This document shows, one piece after another, positions 6,647-16,323 of a stretch of DNA of 20,401 nt (position 1 is its first letter; every line of letters begins with the position of its first letter). The position numbers and the translations under genes were made by a program. The notes beneath the pieces were generated by a model. That model saw only the letters and a program-made list of their open reading frames with translations. It searched no databases and was not told the origin of the DNA. Source of the stretch: Shewanella sp. (lineage in GTDB: Bacteria; Pseudomonadota; Gammaproteobacteria; Enterobacterales; Shewanellaceae); the NCBI GenBank assembly GCA_004195335.1, contig SDWK01000250.1:1-20401 (forward strand), read 5' to 3'.

Positions 6647-8680
6647 TCAATAACGAAATGAGGCGACCATAGATTTTAAGCTGTTAGCCTGGGTCGACAG
6701 CTGCTCACTGGTCTTAACCATCTCGGATGCACCAATCGATGTTTGTTCTGCTCCGCTTCTTATCATCTGTACGTTTTGACTGATATCTAAGGTCACGCTT
6801 GCCTGCTCCTCTGACGCTACGGATATTTGACTCGCCATATCGACAATCTGCCGGCTCGACTCGGCTATTTTTGAGAGTGACTCACCTGAGCTCCTCGCTT
6901 TAGAGATCGTATTTTCAGCACTGCTTTGACTCGACTGCATCGCCGTAGCGGCTTCATCTGCACTTTGTTGGAGCGACAGAATAACGGAGTTAATACTCGA
7001 TATGGACTCCTGAGTCTTGGAGGCCAGTGCCCTGACCTCATCTGCGACCACGGCAAACCCTCGTCCTTGCTCTCCAGCCCTTGCGGCTTCGATGGCGGCA
7101 TTTAAGGCCAGCAGGTTAGTCTGCTCGGCTATGCTGCCTATCACCTCGGAGACCGAGTTTATTTGGGCGCTCTTCTCCTGCAGAGATAGTATTACCTCTG
7201 TGGCATCGTTGATATCGCCTGAAAGCTTTTCAACATTACCGACCGTTTGCAGGACATTTTCCTGCCCCTCCTTAATGGTTGTTTCAGATTCCTGTATCAC
7301 ACTGAGGCAATTAGAGGCGTTGAGGCTAACTTCGTTGACTGTAGCTGTCATCTCCTCAACGGCGGTGGCGACCAACTCTGTCTGCTGAAACTGTTCCTGA
7401 ACATTGTTATTGGTCTGCTCAGACATCCCCGAAGTTTGAACGGCGGTATCGGTTAACTGTTCGGCAGCACTGGCTATGTTGCTGACCAACTCTTTTAGCT
7501 TGGCGTGCATCTTATACATAGACAGATACAAACCTTTCGCATTGGCGGCATGGGTAAAGCTTAAGGTCAGATCTCCTTCGGCTATGCTGTTGGCAATATC
7601 GACCATTTCAGCCGGTTCACCACCCAGTGGCCGGGTGACAGATTGACTGATAGCAACTGCGATAACACCACCGAATATGATCGTCAGCATGCCAGAAAGG
7701 AGTAAGACAAAGTTCAACGTGTCACTCGCTTCGGTTAGGCTTTGCTGGTCGGCTTTAAAAAGGTTTGCCTGAGAGATTCGCATCTCTTCCAGAATAATCT
7801 TTATCTTACGGGCTCTAGGTGCCGCTAAGGTACCAAGCCAATGGTTAGCCTGGTTCCATTCGGCGCTGGAGCGAGAAGCAAACATCTGCATTACATAGGG
7901 GGTAAATTCGCTTCTGGCCTGCTTAAAGCTATCCCACAGCTCTCTTTGTTCGACCGACATCAAGTCAATTGAACTTTCGAGATCCAGCATTAAGCTATCG
8001 CTTCTGCCCTTTAGTTCTAAGTATTTGTTTTTGAAGATAGGATCGCCGGAAAGTAAGTAGGCCCGAATATTAGCTAAACCCATGGCAAATGCAGCCCGGC
8101 TGTCGGCTAAGGTTTTGAGGAATCGCTTATGTTCGATATCACTCGGATTTGCCATTTCACTCTCTATGATAGCGGTTAGCGCGGTCAGGGTTCTGGCCGC
8201 CGTAGGTGCCGCTTTAGTGAGGAGAATATCGAAAGAGGGGATGTTTTTATCTGTATGAGCGATATCCTCAATCTGCTGCTGTGCTTGCTTAAACTGGCGG
8301 ATAATCGTTTTCATCTCATTGAGCCGATCTATGTTTCTGGCCACGGTCCAATTCTTTGCGAAACGCTCCAGGCTCATGAGGGATTGCTCTAACTTATCCC
8401 AGCCCTGGGCCCGTTCATCCATGAATAGTTTAGCCTTGCTTGGATCGCCACCAAGGATAAGGTAGCCCCTCAGGCCTGATAAAGTTTGAGTGATGGCGGC
8501 CTCAAGATTCATTCCGGCCTGTACAGTGGGTGTCCTGAGTTCTAACAGCCGGTTTTGTGTGGTGTTGATGCTCTGCAGCTGCATATACACTATGCTCGAA
8601 CTTATGATGAAAATTGCGATAACCAAACCAAAGCCCAGTAGTAATTTGAGCCTCACGGTCAAATTCAAGATAGCATTCAT
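6647..8680 (-). CDS. membrane methyl-accepting chemotaxis protein with helical bimodular-type sensor
   Basis: A 677-residue inner-membrane chemoreceptor. TM1 is at about 11-33. A roughly 290-residue periplasmic helical domain follows, then TM2 at about 323-346, a HAMP segment containing the [10 protein letters not shown] motif, and the cytoplasmic signalling hairpin with the tip [18 protein letters not shown], then [15 protein letters not shown]. The sensor contains two similar helical modules, one with [16 protein letters not shown] and one with [16 protein letters not shown]. That duplication is the hallmark of HBM sensors, a family whose characterised members bind organic acids such as TCA intermediates; the ligand here is unknown. 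No CheR-docking pentapeptide is seen at the C-terminus (ends MVASFRY). AGGGG lies seven bases before the ATG, and a perfect TATAAT (8730-8735, minus strand) lies 50 bases upstream. It separates hslU from the DUF971 gene. Confidence 0.92.
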   Translation of the reverse strand: MNAILNLTVRLKLLLGFGLVIAIFIISSSIVYMQLQSINTTQNRLLELRTPTVQAGMNLEAAITQTLSGLRGYLILGGDPSKAKLFMDERAQGWDKLEQSLMSLERFAKNWTVARNIDRLNEMKTIIRQFKQAQQQIEDIAHTDKNIPSFDILLTKAAPTAARTLTALTAIIESEMANPSDIEHKRFLKTLADSRAAFAMGLANIRAYLLSGDPIFKNKYLELKGRSDSLMLDLESSIDLMSVEQRELWDSFKQARSEFTPYVMQMFASRSSAEWNQANHWLGTLAAPRARKIKIILEEMRISQANLFKADQQSLTEASDTLNFVLLLSGMLTIIFGGVIAVAISQSVTRPLGGEPAEMVDIANSIAEGDLTLSFTHAANAKGLYLSMYKMHAKLKELVSNIASAAEQLTDTAVQTSGMSEQTNNNVQEQFQQTELVATAVEEMTATVNEVSLNASNCLSVIQESETTIKEGQENVLQTVGNVEKLSGDINDATEVILSLQEKSAQINSVSEVIGSIAEQTNLLALNAAIEAARAGEQGRGFAVVADEVRALASKTQESISSINSVILSLQQSADEAATAMQSSQSSAENTISKARSSGESLSKIAESSRQIVDMASQISVASEEQASVTLDISQNVQMIRSGAEQTSIGASEMVKTSEQLSTQANSLKSMVASFRY

Positions 8681-8729
8681 AAACAGCCCCTAATCCGTCA
8701 GACGCACCGATACATTCTCACTGAGCTAA

Positions 8730-8735
8730 ATTATA
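8730..8735 (-). promoter_or_regulatory. candidate -10 box for the large chemoreceptor
   Basis: TATAAT on the minus strand lies about 50 bases before the ATG. No good -35 is seen at 16-18 bases, so the call rests on the perfect hexamer and its position. Confidence 0.35.
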
Positions 8736-8884
8736 GTTGAGCCAATAGAGTTCACTTACATTTTGTAAGGTTAAATTGATCTGGAATACATTGCAGACAC
8801 TTGAACTGATGTAGGGAGGAGAGTTGGTGCTTAGGAGGGGACTGGGCACGATAGAGCTGTAATTTAGAGGGGCGGGAATGAAAG

Positions 8885-8919
8885 GTCACGAGCGAAGCGT
8901 TTGTGCTTCGGCTCGTGAC
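8885..8919 (-). terminator. terminator downstream of hslVU
   Basis: A 9-bp stem GTCACGAGC (8885-8893) / GCTCGTGAC (8911-8919) is extended by GAAGC/GCTTC with a one-base bulge, enclosing a hexanucleotide loop. It lies 30 bp past the hslU stop codon. On the minus strand it is followed by CTTTCATT, a modest U-tract. Confidence 0.7.
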
Positions 8920-8948
8920 TCTTTAGCTTATAGCGAGTAATAGCAGCC

Positions 8949-10274
8949 TTACAGAATAAAGCGGCTTAGGTCTTCGTCTTGCACTAAATCATCTAAGTGG
9001 CTGCTGACATATTCAGCATCGATAACGAAGGTGTTACCGGACTTGTCAGACGCGTCATAGGATAGATCTTCCATCAGACGCTCCATCACCGTGTGCAGAC
9101 GACGGGCACCGATATTTTCGGTACGCTCGTTAACCTGCCACGCGGCTTGAGCTATGCTCTCGATGCCGTCTTCGGTGAACTCAATTTTAACGCCTTCAGT
9201 GCCCATCATAGCAATATGTTGCTCTGTGAGTGAGGCATGAGGTTCAGTTAAGATGCGTTTGAAGTCATTGGCGGTTAAGGCGCTAAGCTCGACACGAATA
9301 GGCAGACGTCCCTGTAGCTCAGGGATTAAGTCTGACGGCTTAGACATCTGGAATGCACCGGAGGCGATAAACAAGATATGGTCGGTTTTGACCATGCCGT
9401 GTTTGGTGTTGACCGTACAACCTTCAACTAAAGGCAGTAGGTCACGCTGTACACCTTCACGTGATACATCCGGTCCCGAAGTCTCACCACGTTTACAGAT
9501 CTTATCTATCTCATCTAAGAAGACGATACCGTGTTGTTCAACCAGTTCTATGGCCTGTTCTTTCAAGTCATCTTGATTGACGAGTTTAGCGGCTTCCTCT
9601 TCAATCATAAGCTTGTAAGCTTCTTTGATTGGCATCTTACGACGCTTGCTGTCACCGGGTCCCATATTTTGGAACATGCTTTGTAGCTGGTTTGTCATCT
9701 CTTCCATGCCTGGAGGAGACATGATTTCGATGCCGACCTGAGGTGCTGCAACGTCAATTTCGATCTCTTTGTCGTCGAGTTGACCTTCACGAAGCTTCTT
9801 ACGGAAGATCTGACGAGTTGCCGAATCATCGGCCTTTTCCTTGTCCCAATCTTCTTTAGGTTTAGGGAGAAGTGCATCGAGAATACGTTCTTCAGCGGTC
9901 TCTTCGGCTCTGAATTTGCACTTTTTGATCTGCTCTTCACGGGTCATCTTGATCGCTGAATCAGTAAGATCGCGAATGATCTGTTCCACTTCTTTACCGA
10001 CATAGCCCACTTCGGTAAATTTAGTGGCTTCGACCTTGATGAAAGGCGCTTTTGCCAGCTTAGCTAAGCGGCGGGCGATTTCGGTTTTACCGACACCGGT
10101 GGGACCAATCATTAAGATATTCTTTGGTGTCACTTCTTGACGAAAATCGACATCCAGTTGCATACGACGCCAGCGGTTTCGCAGAGCGATAGCCACCGAA
10201 CGTTTAGCATTATGTTGGCCAATGATGTGAGTGTCTAACTCATGGACAATCTCACGGGGGGTCATTTCAGACAT
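8949..10274 (-). CDS. hslU: HslU (ClpY), ATPase subunit of the HslUV protease
   Basis: A hexameric AAA+ unfoldase that feeds proteins into the HslV chamber in the cytoplasm. The product is 441 residues, normal for the family. It starts [14 protein letters not shown] and has Walker A GPTGVGKT (57-64), the pore loop GYVG (90-93), an inserted I domain (about 110-235) with [11 protein letters not shown], Walker B IVFLDEID (250-257) and the sensor/arginine region [19 protein letters not shown]. The C-terminus DLSRFIL is the tail that inserts into HslV. AGGAAAG precedes the ATG. hslV lies 72 bp upstream on the same strand, so the pair is an operon as in other bacteria. Confidence 0.98.
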   Translation of the reverse strand: MSEMTPREIVHELDTHIIGQHNAKRSVAIALRNRWRRMQLDVDFRQEVTPKNILMIGPTGVGKTEIARRLAKLAKAPFIKVEATKFTEVGYVGKEVEQIIRDLTDSAIKMTREEQIKKCKFRAEETAEERILDALLPKPKEDWDKEKADDSATRQIFRKKLREGQLDDKEIEIDVAAPQVGIEIMSPPGMEEMTNQLQSMFQNMGPGDSKRRKMPIKEAYKLMIEEEAAKLVNQDDLKEQAIELVEQHGIVFLDEIDKICKRGETSGPDVSREGVQRDLLPLVEGCTVNTKHGMVKTDHILFIASGAFQMSKPSDLIPELQGRLPIRVELSALTANDFKRILTEPHASLTEQHIAMMGTEGVKIEFTEDGIESIAQAAWQVNERTENIGARRLHTVMERLMEDLSYDASDKSGNTFVIDAEYVSSHLDDLVQDEDLSRFIL

Positions 10275-10346
10275 ATTCTTTCCTCATGCATTAGCATCAG
10301 TGTTGAGCGTGCGCCGCTGTTGTGGTTCAAATTCAACGGCACTCGA

Positions 10347-10871
10347 TCAGTAATTTAATTCTTCGATAGTTTTGAACTGGTTGGTGAACACGCAGATACC
10401 ACCGGCAATGGTTAGCGATTTTTCGGCAATCTCTAACGCGCTAAGTTCAGTATTTTCGAGCAGTGCAATCGCGGACGATTGGGCAAAGTTGCCTCCGGAG
10501 CCGATTGCGATAAGATCGTTTTCTGGTTGAACTACGTCGCCATTACCGGTAATGATCAATGAGCATGTGTCATCGGCTACTGCTAGCAGGGCTTCAAGCT
10601 TGCGCAGCATCTTATCGCTACGCCAATCTTTCGCCATCTCCACGGCGGCTTTCATCAGGTGTCCCTGATGCATCTCCAATTTAGCTTCGAAACGTTCGAA
10701 TAGGGTAAAAGCATCGGCGGTGCCGCCAGCAAAACCGGCCAGAACTTTATTATGATAAAGGCGACGAACTTTTCTGGCGTTACTTTTCATCACAGTATTA
10801 CCAAGTGATACTTGGCCATCTCCAGCGATGACGACCTGGTTATTACGGCGAACTGATACGATTGTGGTCAC
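10347..10871 (-). CDS. hslV: HslV (ClpQ), peptidase subunit of the HslUV protease
   Basis: A proteasome-beta-like threonine peptidase that forms a dodecamer capped by HslU and degrades misfolded and regulatory proteins. The product is 174 residues and begins [20 protein letters not shown]. Thr2, exposed after Met removal, is the catalytic nucleophile. [16 protein letters not shown] and the [16 protein letters not shown] block are family-typical. The start codon is GTG at 10871, with AGAGGA seven bases upstream, so translation begins at a non-ATG codon. It is first in the operon with hslU and is preceded by a leader hairpin and a heat-shock promoter. Confidence 0.98.
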   Translation of the reverse strand: MTTIVSVRRNNQVVIAGDGQVSLGNTVMKSNARKVRRLYHNKVLAGFAGGTADAFTLFERFEAKLEMHQGHLMKAAVEMAKDWRSDKMLRKLEALLAVADDTCSLIITGNGDVVQPENDLIAIGSGGNFAQSSAIALLENTELSALEIAEKSLTIAGGICVFTNQFKTIEELNY

Positions 10872-10891
10872 TAATGAATCCTCTTCTCAAA

Positions 10892-10913
10892 CTGGCGAGT
10901 CAATGCTCGTCAG
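10892..10913 (-). promoter_or_regulatory. hairpin in the hslVU mRNA leader
   Basis: CTGACGAG and CTCGCCAG (minus strand) form an 8-position stem with one mismatch around a six-base loop. It lies between the predicted transcription start and the hslV ribosome site. E. coli hslVU mRNA also carries an imperfect inverted repeat in its leader that affects mRNA stability; equivalence here is inferred from position, not from sequence identity. Confidence 0.55.
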
Positions 10914-10928
10914 TGGGTGATAAAAGAT

Positions 10929-10958
10929 ATATGGGGGGGCGTTGGATAAATATCAAGG
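10929..10958 (-). promoter_or_regulatory. sigma-32 (RpoH) heat-shock promoter of hslVU
   Basis: On the minus strand CTTGATA (10951-10957), one base from the RpoH -35 CTTGAAA, is followed after 14 bases by CCCCATAT (10929-10936), a near-perfect RpoH -10. The spacing is within the normal range, and hslVU is a classical RpoH operon. A start of transcription near 10921 leaves a leader of about 50 bases. Confidence 0.8.
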
Positions 10959-11070
10959 AAAATAGGGTAAAAGAGATAAAACATCGCGGCTGTTAAGTTT
11001 GGGGGACTACTTCATCTATTGTCCTGCAGGGCATCGACTTAGCTTGCAAGCGTAGCGTCAATTAGGGCTT
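10959..11070. other. short gene-free flank between hslV promoter and repeat
   Basis: No gene or strong signal is visible. AGCTTGCAAGC just before the repeat is a short palindrome. Together with the repeat and the 11430-11461 remainder it forms a 590-bp interval between hslV and the ftsN-like gene. Confidence 0.4.
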
Positions 11071-11429
11071 TATACCAATCAGTATAAGAAAGTGATCTAC
11101 TCAGAGTTATTTTTGGCAAACTAATTCAAGGCGAATAGATGATGTAATGGTGATCCCTTGTGAAGCTATTCAACGAGGAAGTAGGCAGCCAAAAACACTC
11201 CTGAAAGGCGAGTTTTAGCGCTTCTGATGCTGCGTTAACGAGCTTAAACGTAGAACAACTATGCCCTTCACTCGCGGCGAACAACACGGATGTTGTGAAT
11301 GCCCTTTATGCAGGAGCAATAAAGGGCCTTGCCTCTGAAGCGCTAAACTCTCGCTGAGCGATCACATCTTTATATTGATTGCTATTACCCGTCTATCCGC
11401 TACGCAGTCGCATTATACCGATTGGTATG
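11071..11429 (+). repeat. MITE-like intergenic repeat, copy 2 (apparently complete)
   Basis: The element begins TATACCAATCAGTATAAG (11071-11088) and ends ATTATACCGATTGGTATG (11412-11429). The end is the reverse complement of the start at 15 of 18 positions, giving terminal inverted repeats. Each end is itself nearly palindromic. Positions 11071-11325 match copy 1 in inverted orientation; the rest cannot be compared because copy 1 is cut by the window edge. The inside has no long ORF and contains small inverted repeats such as CCTGAAAGG. This is the profile of a miniature inverted-repeat element about 359 bp long. No unambiguous target-site duplication is visible. Confidence 0.7.
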
Positions 11430-11461
11430 TCTCAGAGCCTAGACCCTTCCCATAGTAGGGC

Positions 11462-12028
11462 TTACCCTTCCCAGTATAAAATGATACAGCCGTTAATACC
11501 TGCACCCTGCAAGACATGACGATGTTTTTCCACCAGTCGCTTACGATCGTACGGGCCTAAGCTGACTTTATACCAATCGCCTGTTGTGCCTTTAACTTTA
11601 CGGACATTGGCTGATAAGCCTTGAAAGGCAATAACCGCTTTCATCTGTTCAGCCTGAGACTTGGTTCTGAATGAACCACACTGCATCTGATAAGGTCGAG
11701 TCGGTGCCGTTTTCTCCGGGATATCGACTTCTACTTGCTTATTTTCCAGCGCTTGCTGATAGGTCCACTTCTCTTTTGGCTTAGGAGGGAGTGCGTTAGG
11801 ATCCTTTTTTACGACGGTCTTCTTGGGCTGTTCTACTACGGCAGGACTCGTTGTTTCTGCGCTGTCGTTGATGCTCCATAGAAAGTATCCAAATCCACCG
11901 AGCAGGCTGACGGTAATAAGCAATAAAAGAACAGGAAAGCGTCTGGGAGCGGGCGCTTGCTTGCTTCTTCGTGCTGTTTTGCCTTTTCCTTTGGCCGGTT
12001 TTCTATTGGCGTAGTCGTGATTTTTCAT
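11462..12028 (-). CDS. ftsN: FtsN-like cell division protein with SPOR domain
   Basis: A 188-residue bitopic inner-membrane protein. It has a basic, Lys/Arg-rich cytoplasmic N-terminus (1-30), one membrane helix (about 31-51), a proline- and lysine-rich periplasmic linker, and a C-terminal SPOR domain (about 112-188, PYQMQCGSFRTKSQAEQMKA to INGCIILYWEG) that binds denuded septal glycan. Two cysteines, in MQCGSF and INGCII, match the positions of the disulfide known in E. coli FtsN SPOR. FtsN triggers septal peptidoglycan synthesis. It is shorter than E. coli FtsN (about 320 residues) because the linker is short. The order argS, ftsN, hslV is conserved in gammaproteobacteria and supports the call. 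The MITE-like repeat now lies between it and hslV. Confidence 0.85.
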   Translation of the reverse strand: MKNHDYANRKPAKGKGKTARRSKQAPAPRRFPVLLLLITVSLLGGFGYFLWSINDSAETTSPAVVEQPKKTVVKKDPNALPPKPKEKWTYQQALENKQVEVDIPEKTAPTRPYQMQCGSFRTKSQAEQMKAVIAFQGLSANVRKVKGTTGDWYKVSLGPYDRKRLVEKHRHVLQGAGINGCIILYWEG

Positions 12029-12073
12029 TGAATTGTAATACCGTTTCTCTGTTCTGTATTTAGCTTCAATGAC

Positions 12074-12098
12074 GGGGGTATCTTAATTTAAGATCCCC
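12074..12098. repeat. long palindrome between argS and ftsN
   Basis: GGGG(T)ATCTTAA and TTAAGATCCCC form a near-perfect inverted repeat with only a one-base bulge and almost no spacer. It lies in the 98-bp gap between argS and the ftsN-like gene. It could fold as a hairpin that partly terminates argS transcription, or be a protein-binding palindrome. No U-run follows on the minus strand. Confidence 0.5.
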
Positions 12099-12126
12099 GG
12101 CATTGTTTAGATTACAAAAAGTTAGA

Positions 12127-13872
12127 TTACATGCGTTCCAGCGTTTCAATACCCAACAGGTTTAAGCCCTGCTTGAGGGTCTTCGCCGTGAGCTGAGACA
12201 GGAGTAAGCGGCTCTTCTTCTGCTCTTCAGACTCTGCCGCAAGTACCGGACAAGCCTCATAGAAACTAGAGAAAGCACCTGCCAATTCGAACAGATAACC
12301 ACATAACGCGTGGGGCTGACCTTTGGTGACCATGCGAGAAAGCACTTCTGCAAATTGAGCTAACTTGTTGCCCAACTCCTTCTCTTTATCATGATCCAGC
12401 TGCATTTTTGCATCGCTAAGGTCGATATCTGCGGCACGTTTAAAGATGCCCACGACTCGCGTGTAAGCGTACAAGAGGTAAGGTGCGGTATTGCCTTCGA
12501 AGCTGAGCATCTGTTCGAAGCTGAAGATGTAATCGCTGGCGCGGTTTTTGGAAAGGTCGGCATATTTTACCGAGCTGATACCCACCACTTTGGCAATCTT
12601 TTCCAGTTCGGCCTGATCCATATCCGGATTTTTGCTGCGAACCAGTTCGAGTGCTCGAGTGTCGGCTTCAGTTAGTAGGTCAACCAGTTTTACAACCCCA
12701 CCGGAACGAGTTTTAAATGGACGGCCATCATCGCCATTCATGGTGCCGAAGCCCATGTGTTCCATGCTCATATCGGGATTAATAAATTCAGCTGTGCGTG
12801 CGAGTTTAAATACCTGCTGGAAATGCAGCGCCTGACGAAGATCGACAAAATAGAGTGCACGATCGGCTTTCAACACATTTGAGCGGTAACGCATTGCTGC
12901 CAAATCACTGGTGGCATATAGGTAGCCACCATCTGCTTTTTGGATAATGACAGGTAGTGGGTCACCATCTTTGGTTTTAAATTCATCCTGGAACACGACT
13001 TTAGCGCCATTGCTCTCAGATAACAGACCCTTAGCATCGAGATCTTTAACCACCTGTTGCAGATCGTCATTATAAGTACTTTCGCCGCGGACATCTTTGC
13101 GTGTCAGGCTAACGCCTAAGCGCTCATAAACGTCATGACAATGGCTGAGTGAAATATCGTTGAATTCACGCCAAAGTTTGTTGCAATACTCGTCGCCTGA
13201 TTGCAATGAAACTACCAGCTTGCGAGCACGGTTCGCAAAGTCTTCAGACTCATCGAAACGGACTTTTGCCGCGCGGTAGAAGTTTTCCAGATCCGAGAGT
13301 TCCATCTGTGCCTGCTCACCTTTTTCGGCACGTAACTCTTCCATGTAAGCCAGTAGCATACCGAACTGAGTACCCCAATCGCCCACGTGATTTTGACGAA
13401 TCACATTATGGCCCTGGAATTCGAGTGCTCGCACCACACTGTCGCCAATAATCGTTGAACGTAGGTGACCCACGTGCATCTCTTTGGCCAAGTTTGGCGA
13501 GGAGTAATCGACAACCACGGTTTGTGGTTCTGGTAATTGAATCCCTAAATGATCATCATTTAATGCAGCCATTAGCTGAGTCGTGAGGGCATTTTCATCG
13601 ATGAAAAAGTTAATAAATCCAGGTCCGGCGATTTCAACTTTTGCCACCTGACTGTCTTGGGGAAGACTATCGATGATCAACTGGGCGATATCTCTTGGAT
13701 TCTTACGTGCGACTTTAGTGAGCATCATTGCCAAGTTGGTCGCGAAATCACCGTGAGTTTTATCTTTAGTTCGGTCCACCTGAATGCGAGCTTCAAAATC
13801 AGTTGGGACAATACCCTGTTGTTTAAGGGCGTCTAGTGATTGGATGAGTAAAGATTGAATATGTGATTTCAT
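12127..13872 (-). CDS. argS: arginyl-tRNA synthetase
   Basis: A class I aminoacyl-tRNA synthetase that charges tRNA-Arg in the cytoplasm. From the ATG at 13872 it has 581 residues, the usual length. The N-terminal Add-1 domain opens [16 protein letters not shown] and includes [13 protein letters not shown]. The catalytic site shows HVGH (133-136) within [17 protein letters not shown]. There is no classical KMSK; as in E. coli ArgRS the equivalent region reads [16 protein letters not shown]. The C-terminal DALR anticodon-binding domain includes [18 protein letters not shown] and ends [12 protein letters not shown]. The frame is open 17 codons further upstream, but homologous starts support the chosen ATG; no strong ribosome site is visible. 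Confidence 0.98.
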   Translation of the reverse strand: MKSHIQSLLIQSLDALKQQGIVPTDFEARIQVDRTKDKTHGDFATNLAMMLTKVARKNPRDIAQLIIDSLPQDSQVAKVEIAGPGFINFFIDENALTTQLMAALNDDHLGIQLPEPQTVVVDYSSPNLAKEMHVGHLRSTIIGDSVVRALEFQGHNVIRQNHVGDWGTQFGMLLAYMEELRAEKGEQAQMELSDLENFYRAAKVRFDESEDFANRARKLVVSLQSGDEYCNKLWREFNDISLSHCHDVYERLGVSLTRKDVRGESTYNDDLQQVVKDLDAKGLLSESNGAKVVFQDEFKTKDGDPLPVIIQKADGGYLYATSDLAAMRYRSNVLKADRALYFVDLRQALHFQQVFKLARTAEFINPDMSMEHMGFGTMNGDDGRPFKTRSGGVVKLVDLLTEADTRALELVRSKNPDMDQAELEKIAKVVGISSVKYADLSKNRASDYIFSFEQMLSFEGNTAPYLLYAYTRVVGIFKRAADIDLSDAKMQLDHDKEKELGNKLAQFAEVLSRMVTKGQPHALCGYLFELAGAFSSFYEACPVLAAESEEQKKSRLLLSQLTAKTLKQGLNLLGIETLERM

Positions 13873-14039
13873 TGGCGTTAATCGGCACTTACTAATGATA
13901 AAAAGATTTAGGGGTAACCGCACATTTTAGCCGCTAGTGACGGTCAATTGCTATCTTCATAATCACTTTTATGACTTTATTTTACCTAAAAGTTGCCGAT
14001 TACTGATTATCGCTTAAATAAAAGCCAAGTTAGGCCTGA

Positions 14040-16235
14040 TTAGAGCAAGTCTTGTGGGTCTCTATCTAAGCTCCATCGACAACGTTTCGCCAAAGGTAGC
14101 GACTCTATCTGTGGTAAGGCATGTTCAAATGCACGCTGTAATTGATTGCGCGACTTGGTCTGGAAAATAAGATGTCGACGGTATTTACCGGCTTTTTTAT
14201 CCATAGGGGCGGGCATAGGTCCAATAACTTCACTCTCTTCGTTTTGCGGTAAGAGTTCGGCAACTTGGGATAAAAAAGTATCGGCGTCTATGGCCAGATG
14301 TGCCTCGGCGCGGATAAGCAGCATATGCCAGGCCGGCGGAAGCAAGGCTTGCTTACGTTCATTGAGTTGTCCGCGAGCAAATTCGCCATAGCCTTTATGC
14401 ATTAACTCCCGTAACACAGGGTTATCGGCTTGATGGGTTTGCATCAGCACTGTGCCCGGCTTTCTGGCCCTTCCTGCACGGCCAGATACCTGAGTATAAA
14501 GTTGACCGAAACGTTCAGGCGCTCTGAAGTCGGCACTGAAGAGGGCACCATCGACATCTAACAAACCGACTAGGGTTACATCGGGGAAATGGTGTCCTTT
14601 GGCCAGCATCTGAGTGCCGACGAGAATCTTATACTCGCCTTTATGGATAGCGTTGAGATGTGCTTCGAGTGCACCTTTTCTGCTGGTAGTATCGCGATCG
14701 ATTCGGACCACCGGATATTTCGGGAACTCTTTCTCCAATACATTGGCCAGTTGCTCAGTGCCAACGCCTTGCCCCATCAACATGGTACTACCACAGTTGT
14801 GGCACTGTTTTGGAATGGCGTAATGATTACCACAGTGGTGGCAACGGATCTCGCCCATCGACTGATGAACGGTGAAAAAAGCATCGCATCGGTCACACTC
14901 ATGGAGGTGACCGCACTCGTGACAAAGTAGCGCCGGAGCGAAGCCTCTTCGGTTTAAAAATAACAGGACCTGATTGCCGGCGTCGAGATGGATACGCATC
15001 TCGTTAAGCAATGCATGTGAGAGCCCTGTGTTAAGGGGCTGATTGCTGATATCTATGATGCCTTGACGTACTTTCTCAGCATTACCCGCTCTTTGTCCCA
15101 GTTCTAAATGTTTGTAACGGCCACTGAGTGCATTTTGCAGGCTTTCGAGGGAAGGCGTTGCGGTGCCGAGTAAGACTGGAATATCTTCTAAATGCCCACG
15201 CATCACAGCAAGATCGCGGGCATGGTAACCGACGCCCTCTTGTTGTTTGAAGCTGGAATCATGTTCTTCATCTAGAATTATGACTCCCGGAAAAGCCATG
15301 GGCGTAAACAAGGCTGAGCGAGTGCCGATAATGATCGCGGCTTCACCGGATTTTGCCTGTTGCCATGCCGCTAATCTTTGATTATCGGTTAGCCCGGAAT
15401 GGATAACGGCGACCTGTACCTTGAATCTGCTTTTGAACCGGCTGATCGTTTGTGGCGTTAAGCCTATCTCGGGAACTAAGACCAGTGCCTGTTTCCCCTT
15501 ACCGAGAATCGACTCCAGCAGGGCCAGGTAGACCTCTGTCTTACCCGATCCCGTAATGCCTTCGAGTAACGTGCAGTGATAACCGTTTTGTTGGTTGAGC
15601 ATGGCCACTGCAATGGCTTGTTCCGGATTAAGCGTTAAAGGATCCTCACCGAGATCGAGTTTGTCTCGCCAGGAAAGATCGATAGTGTTGACCCTTTCAT
15701 CCTGGGTTATCCACTCTCTCTCCAGGAGAGCTTTTAACGCCGATTTACTCAAATTTAAACTGGAGATTTCAGCCTGTGTCAATTCCCCCTTGAGCAGATG
15801 CTCCATCACCTTCTTCTGTGCTGGAGCGCGTTTCAGGGTATCGAGTGATGCAGACCTGCCTGATGGGGTCAGATGCCAGAAATCCGTAGTGTTTGATGCG
15901 TTTTCTGCGCCCTTACGCAACGCGACCGGAATGGCTTGCGAGAGCATTTGACCTAAGCTGCAGAAGTAATACCTTGCAGCCCAAGCGGTTAGTTTATAAA
16001 GTGAATCGGGTAGTAGCGGTTCATCATCTAACAGTTCGATGATAGATTTTATCTGCTGAGGTGCTAAGTTACAGGTATCGGAAATGCCCGTGACCAAACC
16101 AATTAATTGTTGACGACCAAAGGGTACTTTAACTCTCATCCCTTTTTTAGGAAGGCATGAAATGGATTCAGGTACTTTATAACTGAAGGCTTGCCGCATA
16201 GGCACAGGCAGGGCAACCTCGACAAACAAGGGCAT
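14040..16235 (-). CDS. priA: primosomal replication protein PriA (replication restart helicase)
   Basis: PriA recognises stalled forks and D-loops and reloads the DnaB helicase. From the ATG at 16235 it has 731 residues, as in E. coli. It has an N-terminal fork-binding domain (MPLFVEVALPVPMRQAFSYKVP…), Walker A GITGSGKT (226-233), DEEH (322-325) with the DEEHDSSFKQQEGVGYHARD block, and GTATPSLESL. A zinc-binding insertion follows with eight cysteines in C-x2-C pairs (CHEC, CDRC, CHHC, CHNC). The helicase C-terminal motifs GTQMLAKGHHFPDVTLV and QVSGRAGRA complete it. An in-frame TTG 21 bases further upstream is less likely. It is divergent from the FimV-like gene, with 88 bp between the starts. 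Confidence 0.98.
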   Translation of the reverse strand: MPLFVEVALPVPMRQAFSYKVPESISCLPKKGMRVKVPFGRQQLIGLVTGISDTCNLAPQQIKSIIELLDDEPLLPDSLYKLTAWAARYYFCSLGQMLSQAIPVALRKGAENASNTTDFWHLTPSGRSASLDTLKRAPAQKKVMEHLLKGELTQAEISSLNLSKSALKALLEREWITQDERVNTIDLSWRDKLDLGEDPLTLNPEQAIAVAMLNQQNGYHCTLLEGITGSGKTEVYLALLESILGKGKQALVLVPEIGLTPQTISRFKSRFKVQVAVIHSGLTDNQRLAAWQQAKSGEAAIIIGTRSALFTPMAFPGVIILDEEHDSSFKQQEGVGYHARDLAVMRGHLEDIPVLLGTATPSLESLQNALSGRYKHLELGQRAGNAEKVRQGIIDISNQPLNTGLSHALLNEMRIHLDAGNQVLLFLNRRGFAPALLCHECGHLHECDRCDAFFTVHQSMGEIRCHHCGNHYAIPKQCHNCGSTMLMGQGVGTEQLANVLEKEFPKYPVVRIDRDTTSRKGALEAHLNAIHKGEYKILVGTQMLAKGHHFPDVTLVGLLDVDGALFSADFRAPERFGQLYTQVSGRAGRARKPGTVLMQTHQADNPVLRELMHKGYGEFARGQLNERKQALLPPAWHMLLIRAEAHLAIDADTFLSQVAELLPQNEESEVIGPMPAPMDKKAGKYRRHLIFQTKSRNQLQRAFEHALPQIESLPLAKRCRWSLDRDPQDLL

Positions 16236-16323
16236 ATAGGTGACAAGATTTATCAATGGATACTGGCAAGTGTACTCAGCCTGTTGGTCAAGGGCTACTC
16301 TTATCTATAGGCGGACAGATTCA

